The notes under the pieces are model-generated. The model saw nothing but the letters and a program-made list of their open reading frames with translations. It was not told the origin of the DNA and did not search any database. The position numbers and the translations under genes were made by a program. Of a DNA stretch of 64,000 nucleotides, positions 54,709-62,555 are shown piece by piece; the first letter of the stretch is position 1; each line of letters starts with the position of its first letter. The DNA comes from Micromonospora_E sp048060115 (lineage in GTDB: Bacteria > Actinomycetota > Actinomycetes > Mycobacteriales > Micromonosporaceae): positions 1 through 64,000 of the forward strand of contig NZ_JBHMIM010000043.1 of the NCBI RefSeq assembly GCF_048060115.1. Reading direction: 5' to 3'.

Positions 54709-55563
54709 TCATCGTTGCACGGGCCGGTCCGGATCGGTGATCCACTCACTCCAGGAACCGACGTAGAGCGCCGCGTCGGTGCGGCCGGCGCGATGCAGCG
54801 CGAGCACCGTGTGCGCGGCGGTGACCCCGGACCCGCAGTACGCCGCGACCGCGGCGTCGGGACGCAGCCCGACCGCGGCGAACCTGTCCCGCACCGCGTT
54901 GGCGTCGCGCAGCCGACCGGTGCTGTCGAGGTGCTGGGTGGTCGGCAGGTTGACCGCGCCCGGGATGTGACCGGCGACCGGGTCGACCGGCTCCCGCTCG
55001 CCATGGAAGCGCTCCGGGGCGCGTACGTCGATCAGCAACCCGCCACCTTCGGGCAGTCGGCTGGCCGCGGTGGCGTCGAGCACCGGCAGGCCGCCCGGCC
55101 GTACGGTGATGTCGCCGGTCGGCGGCGTCGGCACCTCGGCGGTCACGGATCCGCCGGCGGCGAGCCAGGCCGGGTAGCCGCCGTCGAGTACCCAGGTCGG
55201 CCGGTGCCCGGCCCAGCGCAGGGTCCACCAGGCGCGGGCGGCGGCGGCACCGTCACCGGCGTCGTAGACGACCACCGGGTGGTCCGCCCGCACGCCGGCG
55301 GCCCGCAGAACGGACTGCAGCGCGCCCGGATCCGGCAGCGGGTGCCGGCCGCCGGCGCCGGGTGGACCGCAGAGTTCGGTCTCCAGGTCGACGAAGACGG
55401 CCCCCGGCAGGTGCCCGACGGCGTAGTCGGCGCGCCCCGGTGGGCCGGTCAGCCGCCAGCGGACGTCGAGCACCGTCGGCGGTGTGCCGGTGAGCGCGGC
55501 GGCGAGATCGGATACGGCGACGGTAGGGTCATCGGCGAGGAACACCGGCCCAGTCAACACCAT
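54709..55563 (-). CDS. two-domain thiosulfate/mercaptopyruvate sulfurtransferase
   Basis: A 284-aa double rhodanese. The first domain (about residues 15-125) has VVVYDAGDGAAAARAWWTLR in place of a cysteine loop and is non-catalytic; the second (140-280) has the active loop AAYCGSGVTAAHT with the persulfide cysteine, and RFHGEREPVDPVAGHIPGAV as linker. ATG 55563 is taken as start. The gene begins the minus-strand operon with acuC and the acs-fusion, and faces the DtxR/IdeR gene. Confidence 0.92.
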   Translation of the reverse strand: MVLTGPVFLADDPTVAVSDLAAALTGTPPTVLDVRWRLTGPPGRADYAVGHLPGAVFVDLETELCGPPGAGGRHPLPDPGALQSVLRAAGVRADHPVVVYDAGDGAAAARAWWTLRWAGHRPTWVLDGGYPAWLAAGGSVTAEVPTPPTGDITVRPGGLPVLDATAASRLPEGGGLLIDVRAPERFHGEREPVDPVAGHIPGAVNLPTTQHLDSTGRLRDANAVRDRFAAVGLRPDAAVAAYCGSGVTAAHTVLALHRAGRTDAALYVGSWSEWITDPDRPVQR

Positions 55564-55593
55564 GCCGGCCCGCGCCTGTCCGCTACCACGCGT

Positions 55594-55613
55594 CCGATAC
55601 GGCTGGTTATCGG
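55594..55613. promoter_or_regulatory. inverted repeat in the divergent rhodanese-ideR region
   Basis: CCGATA-N8-TATCGG, a perfect 6-bp inverted repeat, lies 30 nt from the rhodanese start and 40 nt from ideR. It does not match a classic iron box (TTAGGTTAGGCT-like). A TAACAT at 55624-55629 may be the ideR -10. Confidence 0.45.
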
Positions 55614-55652
55614 CATTGCAGGGTAACATTGAACACTGGAGGGCAGCAGACC

Positions 55653-56378
55653 GTGAATGATCTTGTCGATACCACTGAGATGTATCTGCGCACCATTCTT
55701 GAGCTCGAAGAGGAGTCGGTGGCGCCATTGCGCGCCCGGATAGCCGAACGGTTGCATCAGAGCGGTCCCACCGTCAGCCAGACGGTCGCCCGGATGGAGC
55801 GCGACGGACTGCTCACCATCGAGGACGACCGCCACCTGCGGCTCACCGACGCCGGCCGGGCGCAGGCGGTGTCGGTGATGCGCAAGCACCGACTGGCCGA
55901 GCTCCTGCTGGTCAACGTCATCGGCATGCCCTACGAGGAGGCCCACGAAGAGGCCTGCCGGTGGGAGCACGTGATGAGCGATGCGGTCGAGAAGAAGGTC
56001 TACGACCTGCTCAACCGGCCGACCCGGTCGCCGTACGGCAACCCGATCCCCGGCCTGGACGCGTTCGGCGACGGACCGGCGGTCCTCGCGGATCCGGAGA
56101 TCGGCCCGGAGACCGAACGCAACCTGGCCTTTCCCGGGCTGACCGGGACGGTCGTGGTGCGGCGGATCTGCGAAAGCGTGCAGACCAACGCCGACGTACT
56201 CCGCCAGCTGCACTCGGCCGGCGTGGACCCGGGCGCGACGGTCACCGTGGCCCAGGAACGCGACGGGGTGACCATCGACCGGTCCGGGGAGCGGATCCAT
56301 CTGCCACGCGAGGTCGCCTCCCGGGTGTTCGTCGCGGCCGCCGATCACGGTCGTTCGCTCGCCGGCGCCCCGGCCTGA
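55653..56378 (+). CDS. ideR: DtxR/IdeR-family metal-dependent repressor
   Basis: A 241-aa iron-responsive repressor. The N-terminal winged helix has LVDTTEMYLRTILELEEES and GPTVSQTVARMERDGLL (recognition helix). All canonical metal ligands fall at the classic DtxR positions counted from the GTG start: M10, H79, E83, H98, C102, E105 and H106. The C-terminal SH3-like domain (GATVTVAQERDGVTIDRSGERI) is present. GGAGGG lies upstream. It probably controls iron uptake and storage genes; divergent from the rhodanese gene. Confidence 0.95.
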   Translation: MNDLVDTTEMYLRTILELEEESVAPLRARIAERLHQSGPTVSQTVARMERDGLLTIEDDRHLRLTDAGRAQAVSVMRKHRLAELLLVNVIGMPYEEAHEEACRWEHVMSDAVEKKVYDLLNRPTRSPYGNPIPGLDAFGDGPAVLADPEIGPETERNLAFPGLTGTVVVRRICESVQTNADVLRQLHSAGVDPGATVTVAQERDGVTIDRSGERIHLPREVASRVFVAAADHGRSLAGAPA

Positions 56379-56433
56379 ACGACCTCAGTCAGCAAGACCT
56401 GTCAGCGAGTACGACTGCTCAGCACGCGCGGTG

Positions 56434-56455
56434 GCCGGCGGCGAAAACCGCCGGC
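56434..56455. terminator. terminator-like hairpin after ideR
   Basis: GCCGGCGG-CGAAAA-CCGCCGGC (8-bp perfect stem) in the gap between the convergent ideR and lipoprotein genes. Confidence 0.5.
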
Positions 56456-56502
56456 TGGTTCGCTTCTTCGCGACCACTTATTCACTTTCCGCAATTGACT
56501 GA

Positions 56503-57129
56503 TCACTTCTTGCGGTTTTCGTGCACCACACGGGCCAGTTCCACCATTTTCGGCGCGAGTTCGACCGCGGAAAGCTCGTCGTCGCCGGGCGCGAACGTCC
56601 AACGAAGGCTGAGCGACTTCGGATCCGCCGTGATCCAGTTGACTTCCAGCGCCGCCCCGTACCCGGTGTCGGGGTCCGGTTTGAGCGGGACCCAGTAGGC
56701 GGCCTTGCCAAGATTCTCGATCTTCTTGGCCCCCACCGGAGCGACGTCGTCGGCGAACACCGCCGCGCTCGCCTTCGTGTCCGAGATGGACACCATCAGG
56801 TCCGGCAACGGCTCCTCGTCCGGCCGCAGCAGACACGACTGCGTCTTCTCGTGCGTGCTGGCCGCCGCCACCTCGAACCGGAAGCCGACGGTCTGCTCGA
56901 CGACGTCGAAGTCGAACATCTCACACGCGCCACCTGCCTCGGCGGCGGGCGGGCGGGGCACCGCCGGGTACGGCTCGACCGGACTCGGCGACGGGCTGAC
57001 CGGGCCATCCGAGGCGGTTGCGCCGGGTTCGGTGGCCGCCGCCTCGTTGGAGCATCCGGCGGCCAGCAGCAGAATCATGCCGACGGCGCACACGCGCAGC
57101 CGACCAGGCAGACGCAGCCGAACGCCCAC
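56503..57129 (-). CDS. secreted lipoprotein, DUF3558-like
   Basis: A 208-aa protein with a signal peptide and lipobox LLAAGC (cysteine near residue 26), then a Ser/Pro/Thr-rich spacer and a folded domain with CEMFDFDVVEQTVGFRFEVA and TQSCLLRPDEEPLPDLMVSI, giving a probable disulfide pair. This is the layout of DUF3558-type actinobacterial lipoproteins. GTG 57129 preceded by GGAGGTCACT is preferred to the slightly earlier GTG 57141. Function unknown. Confidence 0.78.
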   Translation of the reverse strand: MGVRLRLPGRLRVCAVGMILLLAAGCSNEAAATEPGATASDGPVSPSPSPVEPYPAVPRPPAAEAGGACEMFDFDVVEQTVGFRFEVAAASTHEKTQSCLLRPDEEPLPDLMVSISDTKASAAVFADDVAPVGAKKIENLGKAAYWVPLKPDPDTGYGAALEVNWITADPKSLSLRWTFAPGDDELSAVELAPKMVELARVVHENRKK

Positions 57130-57253
57130 AGTGACCTCCACGGGTCAGGCCGGTCGAAAAGGCGGATTGTCCGTTGCACACCGTACGGCTTTCGCCGTTG
57201 CCGCGAAAGTCCGCCACTCTGCGGGCCCGCGCGCCGCACCACGCACCGGATCA

Positions 57254-57514
57254 TCACGCCAGGTACGGACAGTGCCGGCAACCCTGGTCACAGCAGGTGC
57301 CCCGGCGGGCGAGGAACGACGCGGTCAGCACGAACAGTCCGGTGCCCGGGTCGAGATAGCCGGCGTCACCCGAGTCGAGCGCCGTCGTGTGCGCCGCCAG
57401 GATCGCCGCCCGGCGCGGATGCGCGGCCGGCAGCCGGGCCGGATGCGGCTCGGTGAGCGGTCGGTCCGCCAACGGCAGGCGCCGCCCCCGCTTGGCTGCC
57501 ATGGCGGTGACCAT
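57254..57514 (-). CDS. DUF5522 family cysteine-rich protein
   Basis: An 86-aa (or 82 from the second ATG) protein. DPGTGLFVLTASFLARRGTCC and CRHCPYLA at the end are the DUF5522 signature: three to four cysteines at the C-terminus that may hold a metal or Fe-S centre. The N-terminal ~40 residues are basic and Pro/Ala-rich. Function unknown. Divergent from the Trm11-like methylase gene with an 80-nt gap. Confidence 0.86.
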   Translation of the reverse strand: MVTAMAAKRGRRLPLADRPLTEPHPARLPAAHPRRAAILAAHTTALDSGDAGYLDPGTGLFVLTASFLARRGTCCDQGCRHCPYLA

Positions 57515-57594
57515 ACGCAGCCGGCCGGTGTGGTACCACTCGTGGGTCCCATCGCGCCGTGCCGCGCGGCCACCGACCTTGAACGGACCAACGA

Positions 57595-58665
57595 ATGACC
57601 GAGTACGCCCTGCTGATCCACCCGTCGGCGAACCGGGTGTACGCCGAGTCCGCCGTCGAGCTGGCCGCCGCCGAGTTGGCGGTCTTCAGCGACCTGGCGT
57701 TCGGCGGACGACTGACCGACGTCGGGACCACCGTGATCGGCGGGCTGCCGTACGTGTGCTTCACCGGCGACGAGCTGACCGACCGGGACCTGTCGACGCT
57801 GGCCAACCTCTCCGCCCGGTACGCCTTCTTCGCCCGCGAGGGTGACCTGCTGCGGCCGGTCGCGGCGGCCGGCCGGGACCGCTTCGACAGCGACCTGATC
57901 ACCATCCCGAAGTACGCCGGGAAGACCAACGAGCAGTTCACCAAGCTGCTGCTGAACGTCACCGCTCTGGCGGCCACCGGCTCGGCCGGTGCCGGCCGGT
58001 CCGGCACGGTGGCCGACCCGCTCGGCCCGGACTCACCGCCGCTGCGGGTCCTCGATCCGATGTGCGGCCGGGGCACCACGCTCAACCAGGCGATGATGTA
58101 CGGCTGGCACGCCGCCGGGGTGGAGATAGACGGCAAGGACTTCGAGGTGTACGCCAACTTCATCCGTACCTGGTTGAAGCACAAGCGGCTCAAGCACTCG
58201 TCGGAGATCGCTCAGGTGCGGCGCAACCGGACCCAGTTGGGCCGACGACTGGCGATCACGCTGGCGGCCAACAAGGAGGACCACAAGTCGGGGCGCACCC
58301 TGGATCTGACGATGGTGCACGCCGACACCCGGCGCGGCCGGGACTTCTTCCGCGCCGGCAGCTTCGACGCGATCGTCACTGACGCGCCGTACGGGGTGGC
58401 GCACGGCACCCGCGGTCAGGCGGACCGGTTGACCCGCGATCCGCTGGGTCTGCTGGCCGAGGCGCTGCCGGTGTGGGTGGCGCTGCTGCGCCCCAGCGGG
58501 GCAGTGGGGATCTCCTGGAACACCCTGGTCGCCGCCCGCGATGATCTGGCCGCCCTGCTGGTCAAGGCAGGTCTGGAGGTAGCCGACGGTCCGGGGTACG
58601 CCGGGTTCGCGCACCGGGTCGATCAGGCGATCGTCCGCGATCTGATCGTCGCCCGCCGCCCGTAG
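57595..58665 (+). CDS. Trm11-like SAM-dependent methyltransferase
   Basis: A 356-aa RNA/DNA N-methylase candidate. The first ~160 residues are a THUMP-like or family-specific N-domain (LLIHPSANRVYAESAVELAA); the Rossmann domain begins VLDPMCGRGTTLNQAMMYGW (motif I), AAGVEIDGKDFEVYA (acidic end), and TDAPYGVAHG is the D/N-PPY-type catalytic motif with Ala in the second place. TRM11-type enzymes methylate guanosine 10 of tRNA; whether this one does so is inference. ATG 57595 is the start; the opposite-strand DUF5522 gene is close upstream. Confidence 0.82.
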   Translation: MTEYALLIHPSANRVYAESAVELAAAELAVFSDLAFGGRLTDVGTTVIGGLPYVCFTGDELTDRDLSTLANLSARYAFFAREGDLLRPVAAAGRDRFDSDLITIPKYAGKTNEQFTKLLLNVTALAATGSAGAGRSGTVADPLGPDSPPLRVLDPMCGRGTTLNQAMMYGWHAAGVEIDGKDFEVYANFIRTWLKHKRLKHSSEIAQVRRNRTQLGRRLAITLAANKEDHKSGRTLDLTMVHADTRRGRDFFRAGSFDAIVTDAPYGVAHGTRGQADRLTRDPLGLLAEALPVWVALLRPSGAVGISWNTLVAARDDLAALLVKAGLEVADGPGYAGFAHRVDQAIVRDLIVARRP

Positions 58666-58705
58666 CGGCGCTGGCCGGCTCCCGGCGACGGTACATTGTC
58701 GGTCG

Positions 58706-59416
58706 ATGGCCACCTGTGACGATGTCCGCCGGGCACTCGCCGACCTCGCCGACCCACGTCGCGCCGAGCAGACGCACCGGTTCCTGCAGATCAAACCCGG
58801 CGGGTACGGCGAGGGCGACCGGGCGCTCGGCGTACCGGCGCCGGACCTGCGTCGAGTGGCCGGTCGGTACTGGCGTGACCTGTCGCTGGCCGAGACGACG
58901 CGGCTGCTGACCGGCGACGTGCACGAGGAGCGGCTGACCGCGATCTTCATCCTGGTGCGCAGGTTCACCAAGGGCGACGAGCGGGAGCGGGCCGCCGTCT
59001 TCGACACCGTGCTGGCGCACACCGACCGGATCGACAACTGGGACCTGGTGGACTCGTGCGCCCCGTACATCGTCGGCCCGTGGCTGTTGGACAAGGACCG
59101 CGCCGTACTGGACCGGCTGGCCGCCTCGGGGCTGGTCTGGGACCGGCGGATCGCGATCACCGCAACGTTCGCCTTCATCCGGGCCGGGGACTTCGACTGG
59201 ACGTTGCGGCTGGCGCAGCGCCTGCTGCATGACCCGCACGACCTGATCCACAAGGCGGTGGGCTGGATGCTGCGCGAGGTCGGCAACCGCGACCGTACGG
59301 TGGCCGAGGCGTTCCTCACCCGGCACCAACGGGACATGCCGAGGGTGATGCTGCGCTACGCCATCGAGAAGTTCGAACCGCAGCGCCGCGCGGCGTACCT
59401 CGCCGGCACGGCCTGA
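58706..59416 (+). CDS. DNA alkylation repair protein (AlkD-type HEAT repeat)
   Basis: A 236-aa all-helical glycosylase-like protein. FLQIKPGGYGEGDRALGVPA is the classic AlkD opening, and DNWDLVDSCAPYIVGPWLLD contains the conserved W-D pair near the lesion pocket; DLIHKAVGWMLREVGNRD and MLRYAIEKF are later HEAT helices. It likely removes positively charged alkylated bases such as 3-methyladenine or 7-methylguanine. Start ATG 58706. Confidence 0.9.
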   Translation: MATCDDVRRALADLADPRRAEQTHRFLQIKPGGYGEGDRALGVPAPDLRRVAGRYWRDLSLAETTRLLTGDVHEERLTAIFILVRRFTKGDERERAAVFDTVLAHTDRIDNWDLVDSCAPYIVGPWLLDKDRAVLDRLAASGLVWDRRIAITATFAFIRAGDFDWTLRLAQRLLHDPHDLIHKAVGWMLREVGNRDRTVAEAFLTRHQRDMPRVMLRYAIEKFEPQRRAAYLAGTA

Positions 59417-59422
59417 CCGGTC

Positions 59423-60097
59423 GTGTCCGTCTCGGGTGCTCCGTCCGACTCGCGGGGCGTACGGCGTGCCTACGACACGGTGGCCGCCGACTACGCGGCT
59501 CGCCTGCCGGACACCCGCGCCGAGGCGCCGCTGGATCTCGCCATGGTCGACGCCTTCGCCGAGGCGGTGCGGGCCGGGTCAGGGCCGGGTGACGACCCGC
59601 TGGTGCTCGACGCGGGCTGCGGTGCCGGTCGGATGAGCCAGCATCTCGCCGATCGGGGCTGCCGAGTCGTCGGGGTCGACCTGTCACCGGGCATGATCGC
59701 CATGGCCCGCCGTGACCACCGGGAGCTGCCGTTCACCGTCGGCACGCTGACCGGGCTCCCGTTTCCGGACGGCCGGTTCGCGGGCGTACTGCTGTGGTAT
59801 TCGACGATCCACACGCCGCACGCCGGTCAGGGCCGCGTCTTCGCCGAGGCCGCCCGGGTACTGCGGCCGGGCGGCCACCTGCTCGTCGGGTTCCAGGCCG
59901 GACACGGTACGCGCGACGTCGCCGCGACGTACCGCCGGTTCGGCCACGAGATCGTTCTGGAGCGGCACCTCGTCACCGCAGACCAGGTGGCCGCCTGGAT
60001 GGCGGCGGCTGGCCTGCGCGAGGTGTGCCGTCTGGTCCGTCGCGCCCGGGGTGCCGAACGCGACGACCAGGCGGTCATGCTGGCGACGGTGCGGTAA
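59423..60097 (+). CDS. class I SAM-dependent methyltransferase, UbiE-like
   Basis: A 224-aa small-molecule methyltransferase. VRRAYDTVAADYAARLPDTR is the common opening, LVLDAGCGAGRMSQHLADRG motif I, VVGVDLSPGMIAMARR motif II and VLRPGGHLLVGFQAGHG motif IV/V. It starts at GTG 59423, 6 nt after the AlkD-type gene, so the two may be co-transcribed. Substrate unknown. Confidence 0.86.
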   Translation: MSVSGAPSDSRGVRRAYDTVAADYAARLPDTRAEAPLDLAMVDAFAEAVRAGSGPGDDPLVLDAGCGAGRMSQHLADRGCRVVGVDLSPGMIAMARRDHRELPFTVGTLTGLPFPDGRFAGVLLWYSTIHTPHAGQGRVFAEAARVLRPGGHLLVGFQAGHGTRDVAATYRRFGHEIVLERHLVTADQVAAWMAAAGLREVCRLVRRARGAERDDQAVMLATVR

Positions 60098-60154
60098 TTC
60101 CCGGATGCCCGCCCGACCCCGTGGTCCGGACGGGCATCCGCAGCTGTCGCGGCA

Positions 60155-60441
60155 TCACTCGCAAAAGACCTTGACCTTGACGTCGGGCTGGTCGACGTCG
60201 ACCGTGAGGTCGTCGAGCTGCTCGACCAACTCCTCGATGTGCTGCGGCTTGAGCTGGGTCAGGTCGATCGGCACACCTGCCCGGCGATCCGGTTCAGCCG
60301 GGACTTCACCGTCGGGTAACTCACCCCGAAGATCCGCTCCATCTTCTTGATCGAGCCGTGCAACCGCACGAACGCGGCGACGAACACCTGATCATCGACG
60401 CTGAGCTGGGCGAGCTGCGCCCGGCCGGCGTGAGACGTCAA
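60155..60441 (-). pseudogene. DUF2089-like gene remnant, deleted and frameshifted
   Basis: The frame from 60441 reads AQLAQLSVDDQVFVAAFVRL and KKMERIFGVSYPTVKSRLNR, the helical HTH-like part of DUF2089 proteins, then stops early. Immediately after, the adjacent frame reads IDLTQLKPQHIEELVEQLDD followed by LTVDVDQPDVKVKVFCE and a stop at 60155, the usual end of such proteins. The N-terminal zinc ribbon and an internal segment are missing. It ends next to a long inverted repeat. Assembly error is an alternative. Confidence 0.65.
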
Positions 60442-60453
60442 GGTCGGCGCGGC

Positions 60454-60518
60454 ACATCGAGGTGATGCTGACGCACGTCAAAACGCGAAGATGACGTGCG
60501 TCAGCATCACCTCGATGT
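60454..60518. repeat. 65-nt perfect stem-loop (27-bp arms)
   Basis: 27-nt arms at 60454-60480 and 60492-60518 are exact reverse complements, separated by an 11-nt loop (AAACGCGAAGA). The arms contain TGACGTGCGTCA-like and GATGCTGACG motifs. It lies between two broken minus-strand genes (GNAT and DUF2089-like). Possible terminator, inverted duplication scar or regulatory RNA structure. Confidence 0.9.
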
Positions 60519-60529
60519 CGCGCGCGGGG

Positions 60530-61119
60530 TCATCGGGTGGTGATGGTGTCGGTGGACGGGCTGGCCGGGTGCGGTTGGCGCCACATCGGCCAGATCGGCG
60601 GCCCGTTGTCGGGCAACACCAGCGGGTGCCGGGTGGTGGGCCGGTAGCCGTGGCGTAGGTAGAGGTCGCGGGCGGCCGGGCTGGTCGCGACGAGGTAGCT
60701 GGCGATGCCGGCGGTGCCACCGCCAGGTACGCCAGGTAGGTGTGTGGTTGGCGGGGGGCGTGGGTGTGCAGCAGACCGGCGAGCTGAAGGAACCGGTCGG
60801 CGTGGCGGCCGGTGATCCGCCGCAGCCGGGCCGCCTGCCGATCCGTGGTGGTGCGCGCTACCGGGTACGCCAGCCACAGCGCCGCCGCGGCCCGGTCGAC
60901 GGTGGTGTGCACGGTGCCGGCGGTCATCGCCTGGGCCAGCAGGTCGGGGCAGAGCCGCTGGTAGACGTCCTGCCGCCGCGTCTTGTCCGGGATCAGCCAG
61001 CGGGCTTGCGGGGTGTCGACGAACGCGTCGACCAGCACCCGGGCCAGGCGCGGCACGTCGTCGACCCCGGCCCGCCGTACCCGCACGATGCCGGCCGGGC
61101 CGCCGGCGGTCGTGGTCAC
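60530..61119 (-). pseudogene. GNAT acetyltransferase lacking motif A
   Basis: From GTG 61119 the protein reads as a normal GNAT N-terminus (IVRVRRAGVDDVPRLARVLV, then HTYLAYLAV). Near 60718 the frame changes: the following frame gives GTAGIASYLVATSPAARDLY and LRHGYRPTTRHPLVLPDNGP to a stop at 60530, a correct GNAT C-terminus. The intervening acetyl-CoA-binding segment (xPxxQGxGxGTALL-like) is gone. It is the last gene of the GPP34 operon (GTGA overlap), so it was part of a working operon until recently. Confidence 0.8.
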
Positions 61120-61853
61120 CGTCGGCTCCGTCGGTCGTGCTGGCCGTGCCGACTCCGTGCGCCTGCGGCGGCAAGATGCCGCACCAGCTCGTCGACCCCC
61201 GGCGGTACGGGGGTGAGCAACTGCCGCAGCTGCCGCCGGGCGGTCGACGTGTCCACACCGAGCACGTAGCCGCCGAGACCGGTCGTCAGACACAGCCGGG
61301 CCAACGCGCTGTCGTACACGCTGAGGCGGATGCTGCGGCGTACCCGCATCGACAGCCGCGCCCACGGCCAGGCCGCGACGTTCGTGTCCACCGGCGGGTA
61401 GGCGGTCTCCCGGCGCCACCAGCGGCGGACCCTGCGCGGCCGCACCACCCCGGCGACCGTCAGCCGGTCGGCGACACTGCGGTACGCGTGCCCGGCGAGC
61501 CGATCGATCCAGGCGGCCGGCGGGTGCAGTGTGTCGGTGTCGATCCAGCGCAGCACCGTCCGCTCCCACGGGTCGACGGCACCCGGCGCGGCCGTACCGG
61601 TGACGACCTTGCCGGTCGCGGCGACCGTGACCGCGCCGACGAAGGCCAGGTCGGCGAGCATCGCGGCGGCCAGGCCACGCCCGACGACCCCGGCCGGGGC
61701 ACGCCGCTTGCCGGTGACGTCGTCGTGGGCGATCAGGAAAAGTTCGTCGGCCAGCCGACCGGCCGGCGGCAGCGGTACGGCCGGCTCCGCCAACGGTGCC
61801 GCTGCGGGGGTGGTGGTGGACCAGTCGCGGGTGCAGGTGCGGTAGACGGTCAC
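61116..61853 (-). CDS. GPP34 (GOLPH3/Vps74-like) family protein
   Basis: A 245-aa protein resembling the phosphoinositide-binding GOLPH3 fold that occurs widely in actinomycetes with unknown function. LADELFLIAHDDVTGKRRAP is the family opening; AAAMLADLAFVGAVTV, YRSVADRLTVAGVVRPRRV and ARLCLTTGLGGYVLG are later conserved helices. It may bind membranes, as in eukaryotes, but this is inference. GTG 61853 overlaps the stop of the upstream 82-aa gene, and its stop overlaps the GNAT start; four genes in a row share 4-nt overlaps. Confidence 0.9.
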   Translation of the reverse strand: MTVYRTCTRDWSTTTPAAAPLAEPAVPLPPAGRLADELFLIAHDDVTGKRRAPAGVVGRGLAAAMLADLAFVGAVTVAATGKVVTGTAAPGAVDPWERTVLRWIDTDTLHPPAAWIDRLAGHAYRSVADRLTVAGVVRPRRVRRWWRRETAYPPVDTNVAAWPWARLSMRVRRSIRLSVYDSALARLCLTTGLGGYVLGVDTSTARRQLRQLLTPVPPGVDELVRHLAAAGARSRHGQHDRRSRR

Positions 61854-62098
61854 CGGCCGGCCCGCCTCGTCCAGGCCAGGAACCGGGTGAACAGCTCCCC
61901 CGGCGTCGCCTCGGCCGGCAGGTCGGCGATCGCCTCCACCATCCGCTCGGCCGCGTACATGCTGCGCGAGATCGGGTCCAGGTTCGCGGTCAACTCGGCC
62001 CGCGCGTACTCACACGGCCAGTCGACCAGCGGCCCACACCCCGAACAGGACCAGACCGGCCGTACGGGCACGTGCAGCACATCGTCGCGCCCGGTCAC
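61850..62098 (-). CDS. small hypothetical protein with cysteine pair
   Basis: An 82-aa protein starting at GTG 62098, overlapping the upstream stop (GTGA). WSCSGCGPLVDWPCEYARAE holds three cysteines and a tryptophan pair, followed by LDPISRSMYAAERMVEAIAD, a helical segment, and RFLAWTRRAG at the end. No family with known function is recognised. Between a membrane zinc protein and a GPP34 protein, it may be part of a membrane-associated module. Confidence 0.72.
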   Translation of the reverse strand: MTGRDDVLHVPVRPVWSCSGCGPLVDWPCEYARAELTANLDPISRSMYAAERMVEAIADLPAEATPGELFTRFLAWTRRAGR

Positions 62099-62331
62099 CG
62101 GTGCTGCGCCCCGGTCTGGTTGCGCCACCGCCGCCCACGCGGGCCCGACTGCGGTGGCGGTGGTGGCCCGCTGCCCCAGGTCCGCTCGATCGGCGCGGTG
62201 CAGTCCCGGCACGTCAACGTCTGCCCACACACCGGACACCACCGGTGCCGACACCGACACAACACGAACCCACCCACCACGCCGACAAGCCCAGCCAGCA
62301 TGTAGGAAATGATCACCGCGATTGTTGGCAC
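62095..62331 (-). CDS. tiny membrane protein with zinc-ribbon
   Basis: A 78-aa protein beginning at GTG 62331 behind GGAGGATTC. One transmembrane helix (VIISYMLAGLVGVVGGFVLC) is followed at once by a basic C-R-C-R-H-R cluster, CPVCGQTLTCRDCTAPIERT and a Pro/Arg-rich tail, giving a double-CxxC zinc ribbon just inside the membrane. First gene of the four-gene minus-strand operon that includes GPP34. Function unknown. Confidence 0.75.
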   Translation of the reverse strand: MPTIAVIISYMLAGLVGVVGGFVLCRCRHRWCPVCGQTLTCRDCTAPIERTWGSGPPPPPQSGPRGRRWRNQTGAQHR

Positions 62332-62555
62332 GAATCCTCCAGTTGCCACTTTTCTTTCGACAGAAGGTGCTCACTGGTCTCCCGAGTTCGTTGCACGATC
62401 AGCGAGTTCGATCCTGCATTTGCCACTTGGCGCGGCGATACGCCGTGGTGTACCGGTCTTGTCCTACTTCGGGACTACCGACCACGGCATTGGCCGCATT
62501 AGACTGACCTCCGTCGACAGATCAGCTTGTGGGGTGCCGACCAGGGGGGATCGCC

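Noticed and set aside
55564..55652. Iron box (DtxR/IdeR operator) in front of ideR
   Set aside because: The region has no TTAGGTTAGSCTAACCTAA-like sequence; only a different short inverted repeat is present.
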